A stretch of DNA of 64,000 bases from Hyunsoonleella ulvae (lineage in GTDB: Bacteria > Bacteroidota > Bacteroidia > Flavobacteriales > Flavobacteriaceae): positions 558,001-622,000 of the forward strand of contig NZ_JAEPJQ010000001.1 in the NCBI RefSeq assembly GCF_016827605.1, written 5' to 3'. Numbering within the stretch: the first letter of the stretch is position 1; every line of letters starts with the position of its first letter. The translations under genes were made by a program, and so were the position numbers. Under the pieces are notes generated by a model that did not search any database, was not told the origin of the DNA, and worked only from the letters and a program-made list of their open reading frames with translations. Shown here in pieces: positions 55,939 to 64,000 of this stretch.

Positions 55939-56316
55939 ATGAAAAAATTAGTTTTAGGAACAGCTTTATTATTAGCATTAGGAATGTCTTTCACGTCTTG
56001 TAGAGATACTAAAAAAGCGGAATCTGTAGAAGAAGCTGTAGAAAATGCTGCAGAAGCTACTAAAGAAGCTGCAAGTGATGCTGTTGATGCTGCGGGAGAA
56101 GCAGTTGAAAAGGCAGGTGATGCCGTTGAAGGTGCAGTAGACGCTGCAAAGGAAGCTGGAGAAAATGCAGTTGAAGCAGCGGGAGAAGCTGTAGATAACG
56201 CAGCTAAAAAAGCTGGAGAAACAGTAGATAAAGCTGTTGATGCTGCTGGAAAAGCTGCTGATGATGCTGCCGACGCCGTAAAGAAAGAAGCAGAAAAATT
56301 AAAGGCGAGTCACTAA
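55939..56316 (+). CDS. Alanine-rich amphipathic-helix lipoprotein, LEA-like
   Basis: A 125-residue lipoprotein with signal peptide ending MSFTSC (Cys 21). The mature chain is almost entirely Ala, Glu, Lys, Asp and Val in imperfect repeats such as DAVDAAGEAVEKAGDAVEGA and NAVEAAGEAVDNAAKKAGET, with roughly 7 and 11 residue spacing. It should form a long amphipathic helix or coiled coil like apolipoproteins and LEA proteins. It may protect or coat membranes, but that is a guess. A strong terminator follows. Confidence 0.8.
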   Translation: MKKLVLGTALLLALGMSFTSCRDTKKAESVEEAVENAAEATKEAASDAVDAAGEAVEKAGDAVEGAVDAAKEAGENAVEAAGEAVDNAAKKAGETVDKAVDAAGKAADDAADAVKKEAEKLKASH

Positions 56317-56346
56317 TCATAAGTAACTAAGTCACTTTAAAAACTT

Positions 56347-56374
56347 TAAAAACCACCTTTTGGGTGGTTTTTTT
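56347..56374 (+). terminator. Terminator of the LEA-like lipoprotein gene
   Basis: An AAACCACC/GGTGGTTT stem with a short T-rich loop is followed by a T run. Confidence 0.88.
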
Positions 56375-56395
56375 ATTTATATACATATTTGAAAA

Positions 56396-56424
56396 TAAAA
56401 AAGCCTTATCCATTTAGATAAAGC
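56396..56424 (-). terminator. Possible terminator beyond the ECF sigma gene
   Basis: Arms 56403-56410 and 56417-56424 pair with one G-T, followed on the minus strand by T at the complement of 56396-56402. It lies 140 bases after the sigma gene stop, so its connection is uncertain. Confidence 0.5.
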
Positions 56425-56564
56425 GAATACAGAACATTAGCCTATTCTCAAACCAATCAATTAATCTTTTTTAAAAAACAATAAAGGTTTTATAAAGTTT
56501 ATGCTGCCAAATTTAAAACAACAGCAATTAAAGTCATATTAGAATACAATATTATGGTACTCAA

Positions 56565-57134
56565 TTAAGATGAGGAAACATTCAACTCGTGCATACACAC
56601 TTTTATTAAAGCATATGCTCTTCTAATATGACCTTCAACCGTTTTAATAGAAATTTCTAAGTTTTTAGATATTTCAATATATTTTAAACCAGAAATCTTT
56701 TTATCCAAAAACACCTTTTTACATCTCTTAGGCAGTTTATTAAGGCATAAGTCCAGCTTTGCTAATAGTTCAGCTTTATAATTGTCATCTTCCTCTATAG
56801 CAGTTGTTGCTTCTTTTACAGAGGATTGATAAAAAGACAAATACTCATCATTTTCTTTAGAGTTATTTTTAAAGGCGTCCATAAGTTTGTAATAAACAAT
56901 TCTGTATAGATAGCCTTTAAGTGAAGATTTAATTTTCAATTTTTTTCGTTGATTCCAAAGATCTAAAAAAGTATCCTGAACAATATCTTGGATTAAATCA
57001 CGATCAGGCGTATATTTAAGAGCATATATGCAAAGCTCATCATAAAACCTGTTATAAATAGTTTCGTAAGATTTTAAGTTCCCCTGCTTTAAAGATTTTA
57101 AAATAACACTTAAATCTTCACTCTTTTGATCCAT
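56565..57134 (-). CDS. ECF RNA polymerase sigma factor (FecI-like)
   Basis: A 189-residue sigma-70 family protein of the extracytoplasmic-function class. Region 2 is YETIYNRFYDELCIYALKYTPDRD with IQDIVQDTFLDLWNQR; region 4 is LNKLPKRCKKVFLDKKISGLKYIEISKNLEISIKTVEGHI in two parts. Its likely anti-sigma, a FecR protein, is encoded divergently 94 bases away, instead of on the same strand as usual. It probably drives the SusC/SusD genes. Confidence 0.93.
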   Translation of the reverse strand: MDQKSEDLSVILKSLKQGNLKSYETIYNRFYDELCIYALKYTPDRDLIQDIVQDTFLDLWNQRKKLKIKSSLKGYLYRIVYYKLMDAFKNNSKENDEYLSFYQSSVKEATTAIEEDDNYKAELLAKLDLCLNKLPKRCKKVFLDKKISGLKYIEISKNLEISIKTVEGHIRRAYALIKVCMHELNVSSS

Positions 57135-57228
57135 TTACATAAAATATTGTGGGTAAAACTAAGTAAATTTAAATAAAAATGGAGGGTTTTTGCAATTGTT
57201 GAAGACATAATACTAAAAGCACCAAATA

Positions 57229-58368
57229 ATGAATCAAAAGCAAATAGACCATTTAATCGTTAAATTTATAGAGAATGATGTTTCTCATCAGGAACTTTTA
57301 GATTTAAAAGCGTGGTTAAATAATGTAAACAATAAAGCCTACTTTGATGAGTATATTAAAGTTAATTATTTAATAAACTTAAAAACACCTTTTAACAGGG
57401 AGTCTTCCTTAGATGAAATTAAAAGGCAAATTGCAAATAATTCCAAAGTTAAAAAGGTGCGCTTCATTAAATATGGCGCAATCGCAGCGTCAATAGCACT
57501 TTTAATATCACTAACTTTTATTTTTAATAATAATAATTCTCAAGTTGAAGAATCAATAATAGTAAATAATCAAATAAAAATCGGCACAGATAAGGCAATC
57601 CTAACTATGGAAACTGGAGAGGAAGTTGCTTTAGTTAAAGGCGTCTCTTTTCAAACTCAAAATGCTACTAGTAATGGTGAGAGCATTGTTTATAATAATT
57701 CTTCCCAGCAATTAGTATATAACTATTTAACTATTCCTCGAGGCGGAAAATTTTTTATTGAATTATCTGATGGCACAAAAGTTTGGTTAAATTCTGAATC
57801 TAAACTTAAATATCCTGTAAGTTTTATAGATGGAGAGGCCAGAGAAGTTGAATTAGTTTATGGTGAAGCTTATTTTGATGTGTCATCTAGTACAAACCAT
57901 AATGGTTCTGCTTTTAAAGTAATTAATGAAACACAAGAAGTTCAGGTTTTGGGAACCGAATTTAATATTAAAGCATATAAGGACGATTATCAAATTTTAA
58001 CCACACTGGTTGAAGGTAAAGTAGCATTACATACAAAAAATAATATTAAAGTATTAGCTCCAGGTGAGCAAGCAAATTTCAATAAACTAAATGAAACCAT
58101 AGAAATTTCAAAAGTTGATATCTACAATGAAGTTTCTTGGAAAGAAGGTATCTTCAGTTTTAGAGATAAACCTCTTAAAGATATTATGACCATACTATCC
58201 AGATGGTATGATTTTGATGTGCTGTTTGAAAATAAAGCTATAGAAAAAGACCTTTTTGGAGGTATTTTCTCAAAAGACCAGAATATTAAAGATATTTTAA
58301 AAATGATTGAAAACTCGAATGCTGCCGTACGCTTCGAAGTATCAGAAAAAACAGTTACGGTAAAATAA
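57229..58368 (+). CDS. FecR-family anti-sigma regulator
   Basis: A 379-residue membrane protein: a short cytoplasmic N-terminal part, one transmembrane helix (about residues 84-100, YGAIAASIALLISLTFIF), a FecR domain (about 165-265; LTIPRGGKFFIELSDGTKVWL, YGEAYFDVSS, VLGTEFNIKAY) and a C-terminal DUF4974-type domain (about 310-379; LKDIMTILSRWYDFDVLF). It receives a signal from the TonB-dependent receptor and controls the ECF sigma factor. First gene of the fecR-susC-susD run. Confidence 0.93.
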   Translation: MNQKQIDHLIVKFIENDVSHQELLDLKAWLNNVNNKAYFDEYIKVNYLINLKTPFNRESSLDEIKRQIANNSKVKKVRFIKYGAIAASIALLISLTFIFNNNNSQVEESIIVNNQIKIGTDKAILTMETGEEVALVKGVSFQTQNATSNGESIVYNNSSQQLVYNYLTIPRGGKFFIELSDGTKVWLNSESKLKYPVSFIDGEAREVELVYGEAYFDVSSSTNHNGSAFKVINETQEVQVLGTEFNIKAYKDDYQILTTLVEGKVALHTKNNIKVLAPGEQANFNKLNETIEISKVDIYNEVSWKEGIFSFRDKPLKDIMTILSRWYDFDVLFENKAIEKDLFGGIFSKDQNIKDILKMIENSNAAVRFEVSEKTVTVK

Positions 58369-58466
58369 AAAAGAGAGCAGAGTTTAGACATCCTACCGTA
58401 CCAATCTCTGTCTCTCTTAAGTGTTAATTAATTATGAAGTATAACTAACTTAAAACAAGCAAATTT

Positions 58467-61400
58467 ATGGAAATTAATTTTACTAGAGTTCCTATTTATA
58501 TTAGGAAAGTACTCTTTATTTGGATTATGAGATTATTCGTTCTTTTATGTTGCACATTAACATTTGGTTTAAACCCTATTACTGGGTTTACTCAAAATAT
58601 TAAAATAAACATTGATCATGACCAGGAACTGTCGGTTATAGATGTTTTTGAATTGATAAAAAAAGAAACAGATTATCGGTTTGTTTATCGAACAGAAAGC
58701 TTTAAAAACGCGCCTAGCGTTAAATTAAACAAAGGCATTATTACGGCGCACGACTTACTCTCTAGATGCCTCTCTTTTAGCAATTATCTCTACGAACTCA
58801 CAGCAGATAAAACAATTATTTTAAAAGAAAGACCTCCTGTAAACCAGAATAGAACAATTTCTGGAAAGGTAACCGACGAAAATGGCGTGCCATTACCTGG
58901 CGTTACCATCTTAGTACATCGCGATGAAAACAATAACTTTAGAGGAACAACCACCGATTTTGATGGTGGATATGAAATAGCGGTTCAAAAAGATGATATT
59001 GTTAAATTTAGTTATGTTGGTTTTCTCACACAGAGAATTGTTATCGAGGATCAAACCACAATTAACATTACCATGAAAGAAGATGCTTCTAAACTGGATG
59101 AAGTTGTTGTTGTAGCGTACGGTAGCGAATCTCGAGAAAAACTTACTGGAGCAGTAGATAAGGTTGATATAGGTGTATTACAAACCACTCAAAATGTATC
59201 TTTTGCTGATGCTTTAATTGGTGTTGTACCAGGCTTACTTGTACAGGAAAGCTTTTCCAATCCAGATACGCCTCCATCCATTCTTCTTAGAGGTGTTGGC
59301 TCTATAAATGCGGATACCGAACCACTAATAGTTATAGATGGTGTTCAAATGCCAGCAGGTTTGGCTTCATCTGCTCTAAATGTTAATGATATTGAAGGCA
59401 TTAGTGTTTTAAAAGATGCAGCGGCTACTTCTATTTATGGTTCCAGAGGTTCTAATGGCGTTATTTTAGTTACCACTAAAAGAGGAACAAAAAATAGCAA
59501 ATTACAAGTTGCTGTAAATACAAGATTAGGTTTTAATAACCCTAACACATCATTTACTGATGATCTCATGAACGCCTCTCAAAAACTTGATTACGAGGAA
59601 TCTTTAGGTTTTTACGACTCGGATGCGGCATTATTGGATGAACGCAGAAATTCAGGTAATGATATTAATTGGACCGATTTGTTAGTAAGTAATGAAGTGA
59701 GCCAGAATCATGATATTGCGATTTCAGGTGGCGGTAATAATTCAAGCTACTACACATCCATATCCTACAGCAACGTCGATAATATTTTTGGTAGTGAATA
59801 TGAACGTTACACGGCTACAATGCGGGCAGATTTTGAGCTTAGCAAAAAAATAAAATTAGCCTTGTCCGGAAATTTTGGAAATGTTAATAATCAAGACAGA
59901 CGTGATGTAGGTAACCCTTTTTCTAATGCTTTTTTATTAAACCCTTGGGAACAAGCATTTGATGATTCTGGAAACCCCACAAGATTAATCTCTTTTTTAA
60001 CAAACGGTGGAGGCGAACCATTGAATCCTCTTTTTGTAAGAGACAATACGAGTACGAGATCAGTAAGAAAAAATATTGGTGGAAGTGTTAATTTAATATA
60101 TAAACCCTTAGAGTGGTTAACCTTAAACGGTATTTTAGGAGCCAATTATAACACATCCAAGAATACTACCTATGAAAACGAGATTGTCGAAGGTGGAGAA
60201 CTAAATTTATCTAATGGTGATAACAACAACTATACGGCAACACTTATGGCGACCGTTGATAAAACTTTTAATCAACATAATTTCAATCTTCTATTAGGTA
60301 ATGAATTTAATGAAAATGAAATATCAAGTTTTACAGGAATCGGCAGAGGTTTCGAGTCTGATGCAGTTCAAACTTTAAGTGCAGCAGCCAATCCTCCAAC
60401 AATTTTTGATACTGAAACACATGCCGGGTCTATTTCTTATTTTTCAAGGTTAAATTATTCTTTTAACAATACATACAACTTGTCATTATCTTACAGAAGA
60501 GACGGTTCATCCAGATTTGGAGACAATAATAAATATGCCAATTTCTGGGCTATCGGTACTTCCTGGAATCTTCACAATACGCTTTTTAAAGAAAGTGAAA
60601 CGATAAACAATTTAAAATTACGTTTTACTACAGGAACTTCTGGTAACGATTTTATTGGAAACTTCTCCTCTCAATCCCTCTATCAATATAGATTTAACTA
60701 TGATGATGCTGGTGTCCCTACCTTATCAAGAGGAGCTAATCCTGATTTAACCTGGGAAAAAAATGAGAACACCAACTTCGGATTGGACTTTGGATTGTTT
60801 AATAATAGAATTAGCGGTTCTTTTGACTATTACATCAGAACCACTAAGGATTTACTCGCTCAAATTCCCACACCGCTAACGTCAGGATTTGACTTCTTGG
60901 ACGCTAATATTGGTAATTTTGAAAATAAAGGCTTCGAAATTGCATTAAACACCATCAATGTTCAAAATGATAATTTTACATGGAGGACTAATATTACGTT
61001 TTCAACTAACGAAGGAACTGTAGTTTCTTTGGTTGAAGATCGAGACCTCATCTTAAGAGGTAATGTAGCTTACAAACCAGGGAGTCCTATAAACGCATTA
61101 TATCTTGTAGATTGGGCGGGCGTAAATCCAGACACCGGTTTTAACCAATATAGAGATACCGACGGGAATCTTATAGATTATGACACAAATCGCCGTGGCG
61201 GTAACAGAAACGAAATTACAGAATTAAGAGAAGCAAGCGATAAAACCGCAATACCAACATATCATGGTGGTGTAACCAATGCATTTACTTTTAAAAATTT
61301 CGATGCTTCTTTTTTAGTTTCATTTTCAGGAGGCAATCATATTTTAAATACTGGCTTGCACAGCTTATATAATAATGTAAATCTAAATCAACATATTGAT

Positions 61401-61754
61401 GTATTAAACGCATGGCAAAATCCTGGCGATCAAACAAATATTGCGGTTAGAACGGTTGACTCTAGAAGGCCTACAACAAGGATATTAACTTCAGATTTCG
61501 AGCAGTCTACTCAATTCGTGCAGGACGCTAGTTACATAAAGCTTAAAAACATTGTTATAGGCTATACGTTAAATAAAACCGTTTCAAAGAAAATAGGTAT
61601 CGAGCGTTTAAGGGTTTTTGCCCAAGCCCAAAACATCCTTACTATTACAGATGTGGATTATATAGATCCTGAGTTTGCCTCAGCAGGTGGAGGTATCGGC
61701 TTATCCGCACCTATTAATACAGGATTTTCTTTTGGTATTAATGCTAACTTTTAA
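58467..61754 (+). CDS. SusC/RagA-type TonB-dependent receptor with STN signalling domain
   Basis: A 1095-residue outer-membrane transporter. After a signal peptide there is an STN domain (about residues 45-110; VIDVFELIKKETDYRFVYR), a carboxypeptidase-D-like repeat (about 130-205; SGKVTDENGVPLPGVTILVH), the plug with DEVVVVAYGSESREKLTGAV, and the 22-strand barrel ending in Phe. SIYGSRGSNGVILVTTKRG is the SusC signature. The STN domain points to signalling through the FecR next door. Substrate is unknown: no sugar-cleaving enzyme is adjacent and an amidohydrolase lies downstream. Confidence 0.95.
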   Translation: MEINFTRVPIYIRKVLFIWIMRLFVLLCCTLTFGLNPITGFTQNIKINIDHDQELSVIDVFELIKKETDYRFVYRTESFKNAPSVKLNKGIITAHDLLSRCLSFSNYLYELTADKTIILKERPPVNQNRTISGKVTDENGVPLPGVTILVHRDENNNFRGTTTDFDGGYEIAVQKDDIVKFSYVGFLTQRIVIEDQTTINITMKEDASKLDEVVVVAYGSESREKLTGAVDKVDIGVLQTTQNVSFADALIGVVPGLLVQESFSNPDTPPSILLRGVGSINADTEPLIVIDGVQMPAGLASSALNVNDIEGISVLKDAAATSIYGSRGSNGVILVTTKRGTKNSKLQVAVNTRLGFNNPNTSFTDDLMNASQKLDYEESLGFYDSDAALLDERRNSGNDINWTDLLVSNEVSQNHDIAISGGGNNSSYYTSISYSNVDNIFGSEYERYTATMRADFELSKKIKLALSGNFGNVNNQDRRDVGNPFSNAFLLNPWEQAFDDSGNPTRLISFLTNGGGEPLNPLFVRDNTSTRSVRKNIGGSVNLIYKPLEWLTLNGILGANYNTSKNTTYENEIVEGGELNLSNGDNNNYTATLMATVDKTFNQHNFNLLLGNEFNENEISSFTGIGRGFESDAVQTLSAAANPPTIFDTETHAGSISYFSRLNYSFNNTYNLSLSYRRDGSSRFGDNNKYANFWAIGTSWNLHNTLFKESETINNLKLRFTTGTSGNDFIGNFSSQSLYQYRFNYDDAGVPTLSRGANPDLTWEKNENTNFGLDFGLFNNRISGSFDYYIRTTKDLLAQIPTPLTSGFDFLDANIGNFENKGFEIALNTINVQNDNFTWRTNITFSTNEGTVVSLVEDRDLILRGNVAYKPGSPINALYLVDWAGVNPDTGFNQYRDTDGNLIDYDTNRRGGNRNEITELREASDKTAIPTYHGGVTNAFTFKNFDASFLVSFSGGNHILNTGLHSLYNNVNLNQHIDVLNAWQNPGDQTNIAVRTVDSRRPTTRILTSDFEQSTQFVQDASYIKLKNIVIGYTLNKTVSKKIGIERLRVFAQAQNILTITDVDYIDPEFASAGGGIGLSAPINTGFSFGINANF

Positions 61755-61764
61755 TTAAAAAACC

Positions 61765-63162
61765 ATGAAAACAATCATAAAATTTATATTTATATTTTCA
61801 GTAACCATCGGACTTACAAACTGTTCTGATGATATTATAGAGAAAGAACCACTTGATGAAGTATCTCCAGAAAATTTGCTTCAAACAGAAGGTGGTTTTA
61901 GGACTGCTCTTGATGGGGTTTACGGTATCATGCAAGAAGATTTTTTAGGATATAACTTTTGCATTTACTCTATTCCGGAAGCCATAAATGATGATATCAT
62001 TGCGGGAGATCCTAATGGTTTTACTTTTGAAAATACTCATGCTGATATTTATCCATTAGCGTATGATGCTACGACATTTCAAATTGAAGGGTTTTGGAGA
62101 GAGTCTTATAAAGCGATTAATAACGTTAATGCTATTATAAAAGTTGCGAGGACAAGTAGTTTAGCTAACAAAGATGCTTTTCTCGCAGAAGCACTTGGTA
62201 TTAGAGCCATGTTGTATTATAACTTGTATCGCTTCTTTGCACCAGCTTATAATACAGATGCTAACGCTTTAGCAATTCCATACAAATTCGAAACGGAGGC
62301 ACTTCTAGATACAAAGCCTAGAAACACGAATCAAGAGGTAATAGATTTTGTATTAAACGATTTATTAGAAGCAGCAAGTTTGGCTGAAAACGATGTTAAT
62401 TCTTATAGAATGTCTAAAACAGCTATTGAAGCATTAACGGCTCGAGTATATCACGAAACAAACGATTTTTCTAATGCCATTACCTATGCGGAGCGTGCCT
62501 TAACAGATGGCAGGTATATGCTTGATACCGATGCTACAGCCTTACAAAATCAATGGCAGCAGGACGATTCAAATGAAATCATTTTCAGAATTCGCTTTGA
62601 AGAATCGGATGTTAGCTTTAACGCCGCCTTATTATCCATACCTTTATTTTTCAGTTTTCCGTATTTTGTGTCTGATGACCTTATAAATCTTTACGATCAA
62701 ACCAATGACATTAGGTTTGCTACTTATTTTGAACCAGAGCCCTTTGGCTCAGGAGCTTTTTATCCCATAAAGCATGCTGGTACCAGAACTGCCGATGCAG
62801 CTACTTTTAATCCAGGGGCAATAGATATTAAATTGATTCGCGTTCCAGAATTACACCTAATTCTTGCAGAAGCCTTTGACAAAACAGGAAATGCAGGTAT
62901 GGCATTAAATCATTTAAATATTTTAAGAAATGCTAGAGGCTTGGGTGATTATGTAGGTAGCGATCTATCAAATGAAATTTTAGATGAACGCAGACGTGAA
63001 CTTGCTTTTGAAGGTTTTAGATTTACCGATTTAAAACGACTGGGACTTGGGTTTACAAGACCAGACGGTACATCATTAGCTCCAAATGCGGATCGTTTTG
63101 CCTTACCAATTCCGCAACTAGAAATAGACAGATCTGGTTTAGATCAAAATGATGGATATTAA
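61765..63162 (+). CDS. SusD/RagB family nutrient-binding lipoprotein
   Basis: A 465-residue lipoprotein (lipobox LTNC, Cys 20) that forms the lid of the SusC transporter. N-terminal EKEPLDEVSPENLLQTEGGF, the helical TPR-like body with ALGIRAMLYYNLYRFF, and the late ILDERRRELAFEGFRFTDLKRLG are SusD features. It starts 10 bases after susC. Confidence 0.94.
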   Translation: MKTIIKFIFIFSVTIGLTNCSDDIIEKEPLDEVSPENLLQTEGGFRTALDGVYGIMQEDFLGYNFCIYSIPEAINDDIIAGDPNGFTFENTHADIYPLAYDATTFQIEGFWRESYKAINNVNAIIKVARTSSLANKDAFLAEALGIRAMLYYNLYRFFAPAYNTDANALAIPYKFETEALLDTKPRNTNQEVIDFVLNDLLEAASLAENDVNSYRMSKTAIEALTARVYHETNDFSNAITYAERALTDGRYMLDTDATALQNQWQQDDSNEIIFRIRFEESDVSFNAALLSIPLFFSFPYFVSDDLINLYDQTNDIRFATYFEPEPFGSGAFYPIKHAGTRTADAATFNPGAIDIKLIRVPELHLILAEAFDKTGNAGMALNHLNILRNARGLGDYVGSDLSNEILDERRRELAFEGFRFTDLKRLGLGFTRPDGTSLAPNADRFALPIPQLEIDRSGLDQNDGY

Positions 63163-63163
63163 T

Positions 63164-63265
63164 ATGAATTTACTTTTATGGCAAGCTCTTTACCTATTAG
63201 GGCTATTGTTCATCTGCTTTTTAATTTATAGGGTTTATAAATATATGAGCAGAAACCCTAAATAA
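63164..63265 (+). CDS. 33-residue single-helix membrane microprotein
   Basis: An ATG directly after the SusD stop opens a 33-codon frame ending in TAA. The product is MNLLLWQALYLLGLLFICF followed by a LIYRVYKYMSRNPK tail: one transmembrane helix with a basic cytoplasmic end. The tight fit (one base after susD) suggests co-expression. No known family; possibly a small partner of the transporter. Confidence 0.6.
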   Translation: MNLLLWQALYLLGLLFICFLIYRVYKYMSRNPK

Positions 63266-63319
63266 TTTAAGAGGTGTACTAAATAAAATTTTATTTTTTT
63301 TTTGAGTTAGTCTTCAATT

Positions 63320-63358
63320 AATAAAGGTGGTACCATTAATCAACCACCTTTATTTTTT
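63320..63358 (+). terminator. Terminator of the fecR-susC-susD operon
   Basis: An 11-bp stem AATAAAGGTGG (63320-63330) and CCACCTTTATT (63344-63354) with a 13-base loop and a T run. It comes after the microprotein gene. Confidence 0.88.
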
Positions 63359-63385
63359 TAGTCTCCCTGATATAAATTATATAGA

Positions 63386-64000
63386 ATGAAAAAAATATTG
63401 AAACTAAGTTTAGTCCTTTTGCTATGTATTGGTATTAACAAATCTTATGGGCAGTATCAAGCAAAAAAGGACTCTTTATTGGTTTTAAAAAACGGGTTTA
63501 TTATAAACCTAACTCCTAAAGGAGGCTTCATTAAAAAAGGAACCATTGTTATTGAAAAGGATAACATTAAAGAAGTAAACTACTTAAATGATGCCAAAAC
63601 TTATGACAATGCCAAAGTTATAGACCTCAACGGAAAGTATATTTTACCTGGTTTAATAGACACGCATGTACATTTAGCCACAGCTCCTAAAGAAGGCAGA
63701 AACGAGAACAATGCTTTTATGGAAAAGCAATTAAATAAAATGTTGTATTCTGGCATTACCACGGTACGTGATATGGCAGGAAATGCCATTATTCTTTCAG
63801 ATTATGCCAGAGCAAGCGATTTAAATCAAATCCCTGCGCCTTCAATTTTTTATGCTTCACAATTTGCAGGACCAAAGTATTTTGGTATGATACGAAGTTA
63901 TTCAACCAATACTAGAAGCAAAAGAGACAGACCTTGGGCGCAAACCATTGTAGATTCAACAAACATGCCTTTGGCAATAGCTAGAGCAAAGGGAGCTGGT
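63386..64000 (+). CDS. Secreted amidohydrolase-family enzyme, C-terminus cut by window edge
   Basis: The first 205 residues are seen. A signal peptide (MKKILKLSLVLLLCIGI, ending KSYGQ) precedes the start of an amidohydrolase TIM barrel. VIDLNGKYILPGLIDTHVHLA carries the first HxH metal ligands, and GITTVRDMAGNAI follows. Members hydrolyse amide bonds, for example imidazolonepropionase- and prolidase-like enzymes. Export and position after a SusCD locus suggest it processes the imported nutrient. It is behind a terminator, so it may have its own promoter. Confidence 0.88.
   Translation, partial: MKKILKLSLVLLLCIGINKSYGQYQAKKDSLLVLKNGFIINLTPKGGFIKKGTIVIEKDNIKEVNYLNDAKTYDNAKVIDLNGKYILPGLIDTHVHLATAPKEGRNENNAFMEKQLNKMLYSGITTVRDMAGNAIILSDYARASDLNQIPAPSIFYASQFAGPKYFGMIRSYSTNTRSKRDRPWAQTIVDSTNMPLAIARAKGAG

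Noticed and set aside
1-64000. tRNA, rRNA and CRISPR signals
   Set aside because: No tRNA T-loop signature, rRNA segment or regularly spaced repeats were noticed on reading either strand; a dedicated search was not possible.

Overview
The window comes from a low-GC (about one third G+C by eye) member of the Flavobacteriaceae (Bacteroidota). Reasons: gliding-motility genes gldE-gldD behind ssb, a type IX secretion sorting tail on a secreted metalloprotease, a SusC/SusD pair with ECF sigma and FecR regulators, DUF2480, DUF3078 and DUF4199 proteins, promoters with TTTG and TAnnTTTG boxes, and a lack of Shine-Dalgarno sequences. It is ordinary chromosome: I see no rRNA, tRNA, CRISPR array, prophage or intact insertion sequence.

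Layout. 1-2.0 kb: RNase E/G (cut by the left edge), a 30-residue arginine/lysine-rich protein and an HU-type DNA-binding protein, all on the minus strand. 2.1-6.6 kb: mutY, a frameshifted secreted-protein gene, a candidate structured RNA, then ssb-gldE-gldD. 6.7-10.7 kb: a metal-binding lipoprotein, a DMT transporter, a DUF4199 protein, ribosomal proteins L21 (with an extra C-terminal domain) and L27, and two small unknowns. 10.8-14.8 kb: a lipoprotein with a peptidase-like look whose start is not ATG, a secreted unknown, an orphan Vsr-type endonuclease, an OmpA lipoprotein and exonuclease III. 14.9-24 kb: a large outer-membrane barrel protein, the sdhCAB operon and a matrixin-like T9SS metalloprotease. 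24-31.3 kb: Xaa-Pro aminopeptidase, lysC divergent from a stand-alone ACT protein, a BrnQ carrier, an alpha/beta hydrolase, two tiny zinc-knuckle-like proteins and thiL.

31.4-35.9 kb holds a run of four lipoprotein genes: a choice-of-anchor-B protein, a seven-repeat predicted beta-propeller, an MbnP-like protein and an MbnH-like di-heme peroxidase. This is a good candidate for a copper or redox-maturation system. Two more tiny zinc-knuckle-like genes follow. 36.7-45.2 kb is the SUF iron-sulfur cluster operon (sufA-like, sufB, sufC, sufD, sufS, sufE, a DUF59 protein, DUF2480). It is interrupted by a frameshifted four-helix-bundle (S23-type) gene, a small lipoprotein and a META-domain protein.

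45.3-56.4 kb: a DUF3078 outer-membrane protein, a CBM48-like protein, a membrane-anchored dihydrofolate reductase fusion, a MocR regulator divergent from a flavin-binding oxidase-like gene, a DinB protein, fabD-lspA, galE with a sugar aminotransferase, waaA, and an alanine-rich helical lipoprotein. 56.5-64 kb: an ECF sigma factor divergent from FecR, an STN-containing SusC, SusD, a 33-residue membrane microprotein and a secreted amidohydrolase cut by the right edge. This last block looks like a sigma/anti-sigma-controlled nutrient-uptake locus without a visible glycoside hydrolase.

Most interesting leads: the candidate structured RNA before ssb, the MbnP/MbnH cluster, a four-member family of tiny GHN zinc-knuckle-like proteins, two reading-frame breaks at simple repeats (A6 and (GA)6), the 2TM-DHFR fusion, and the ATT-start lipoprotein next to a perfect hairpin.
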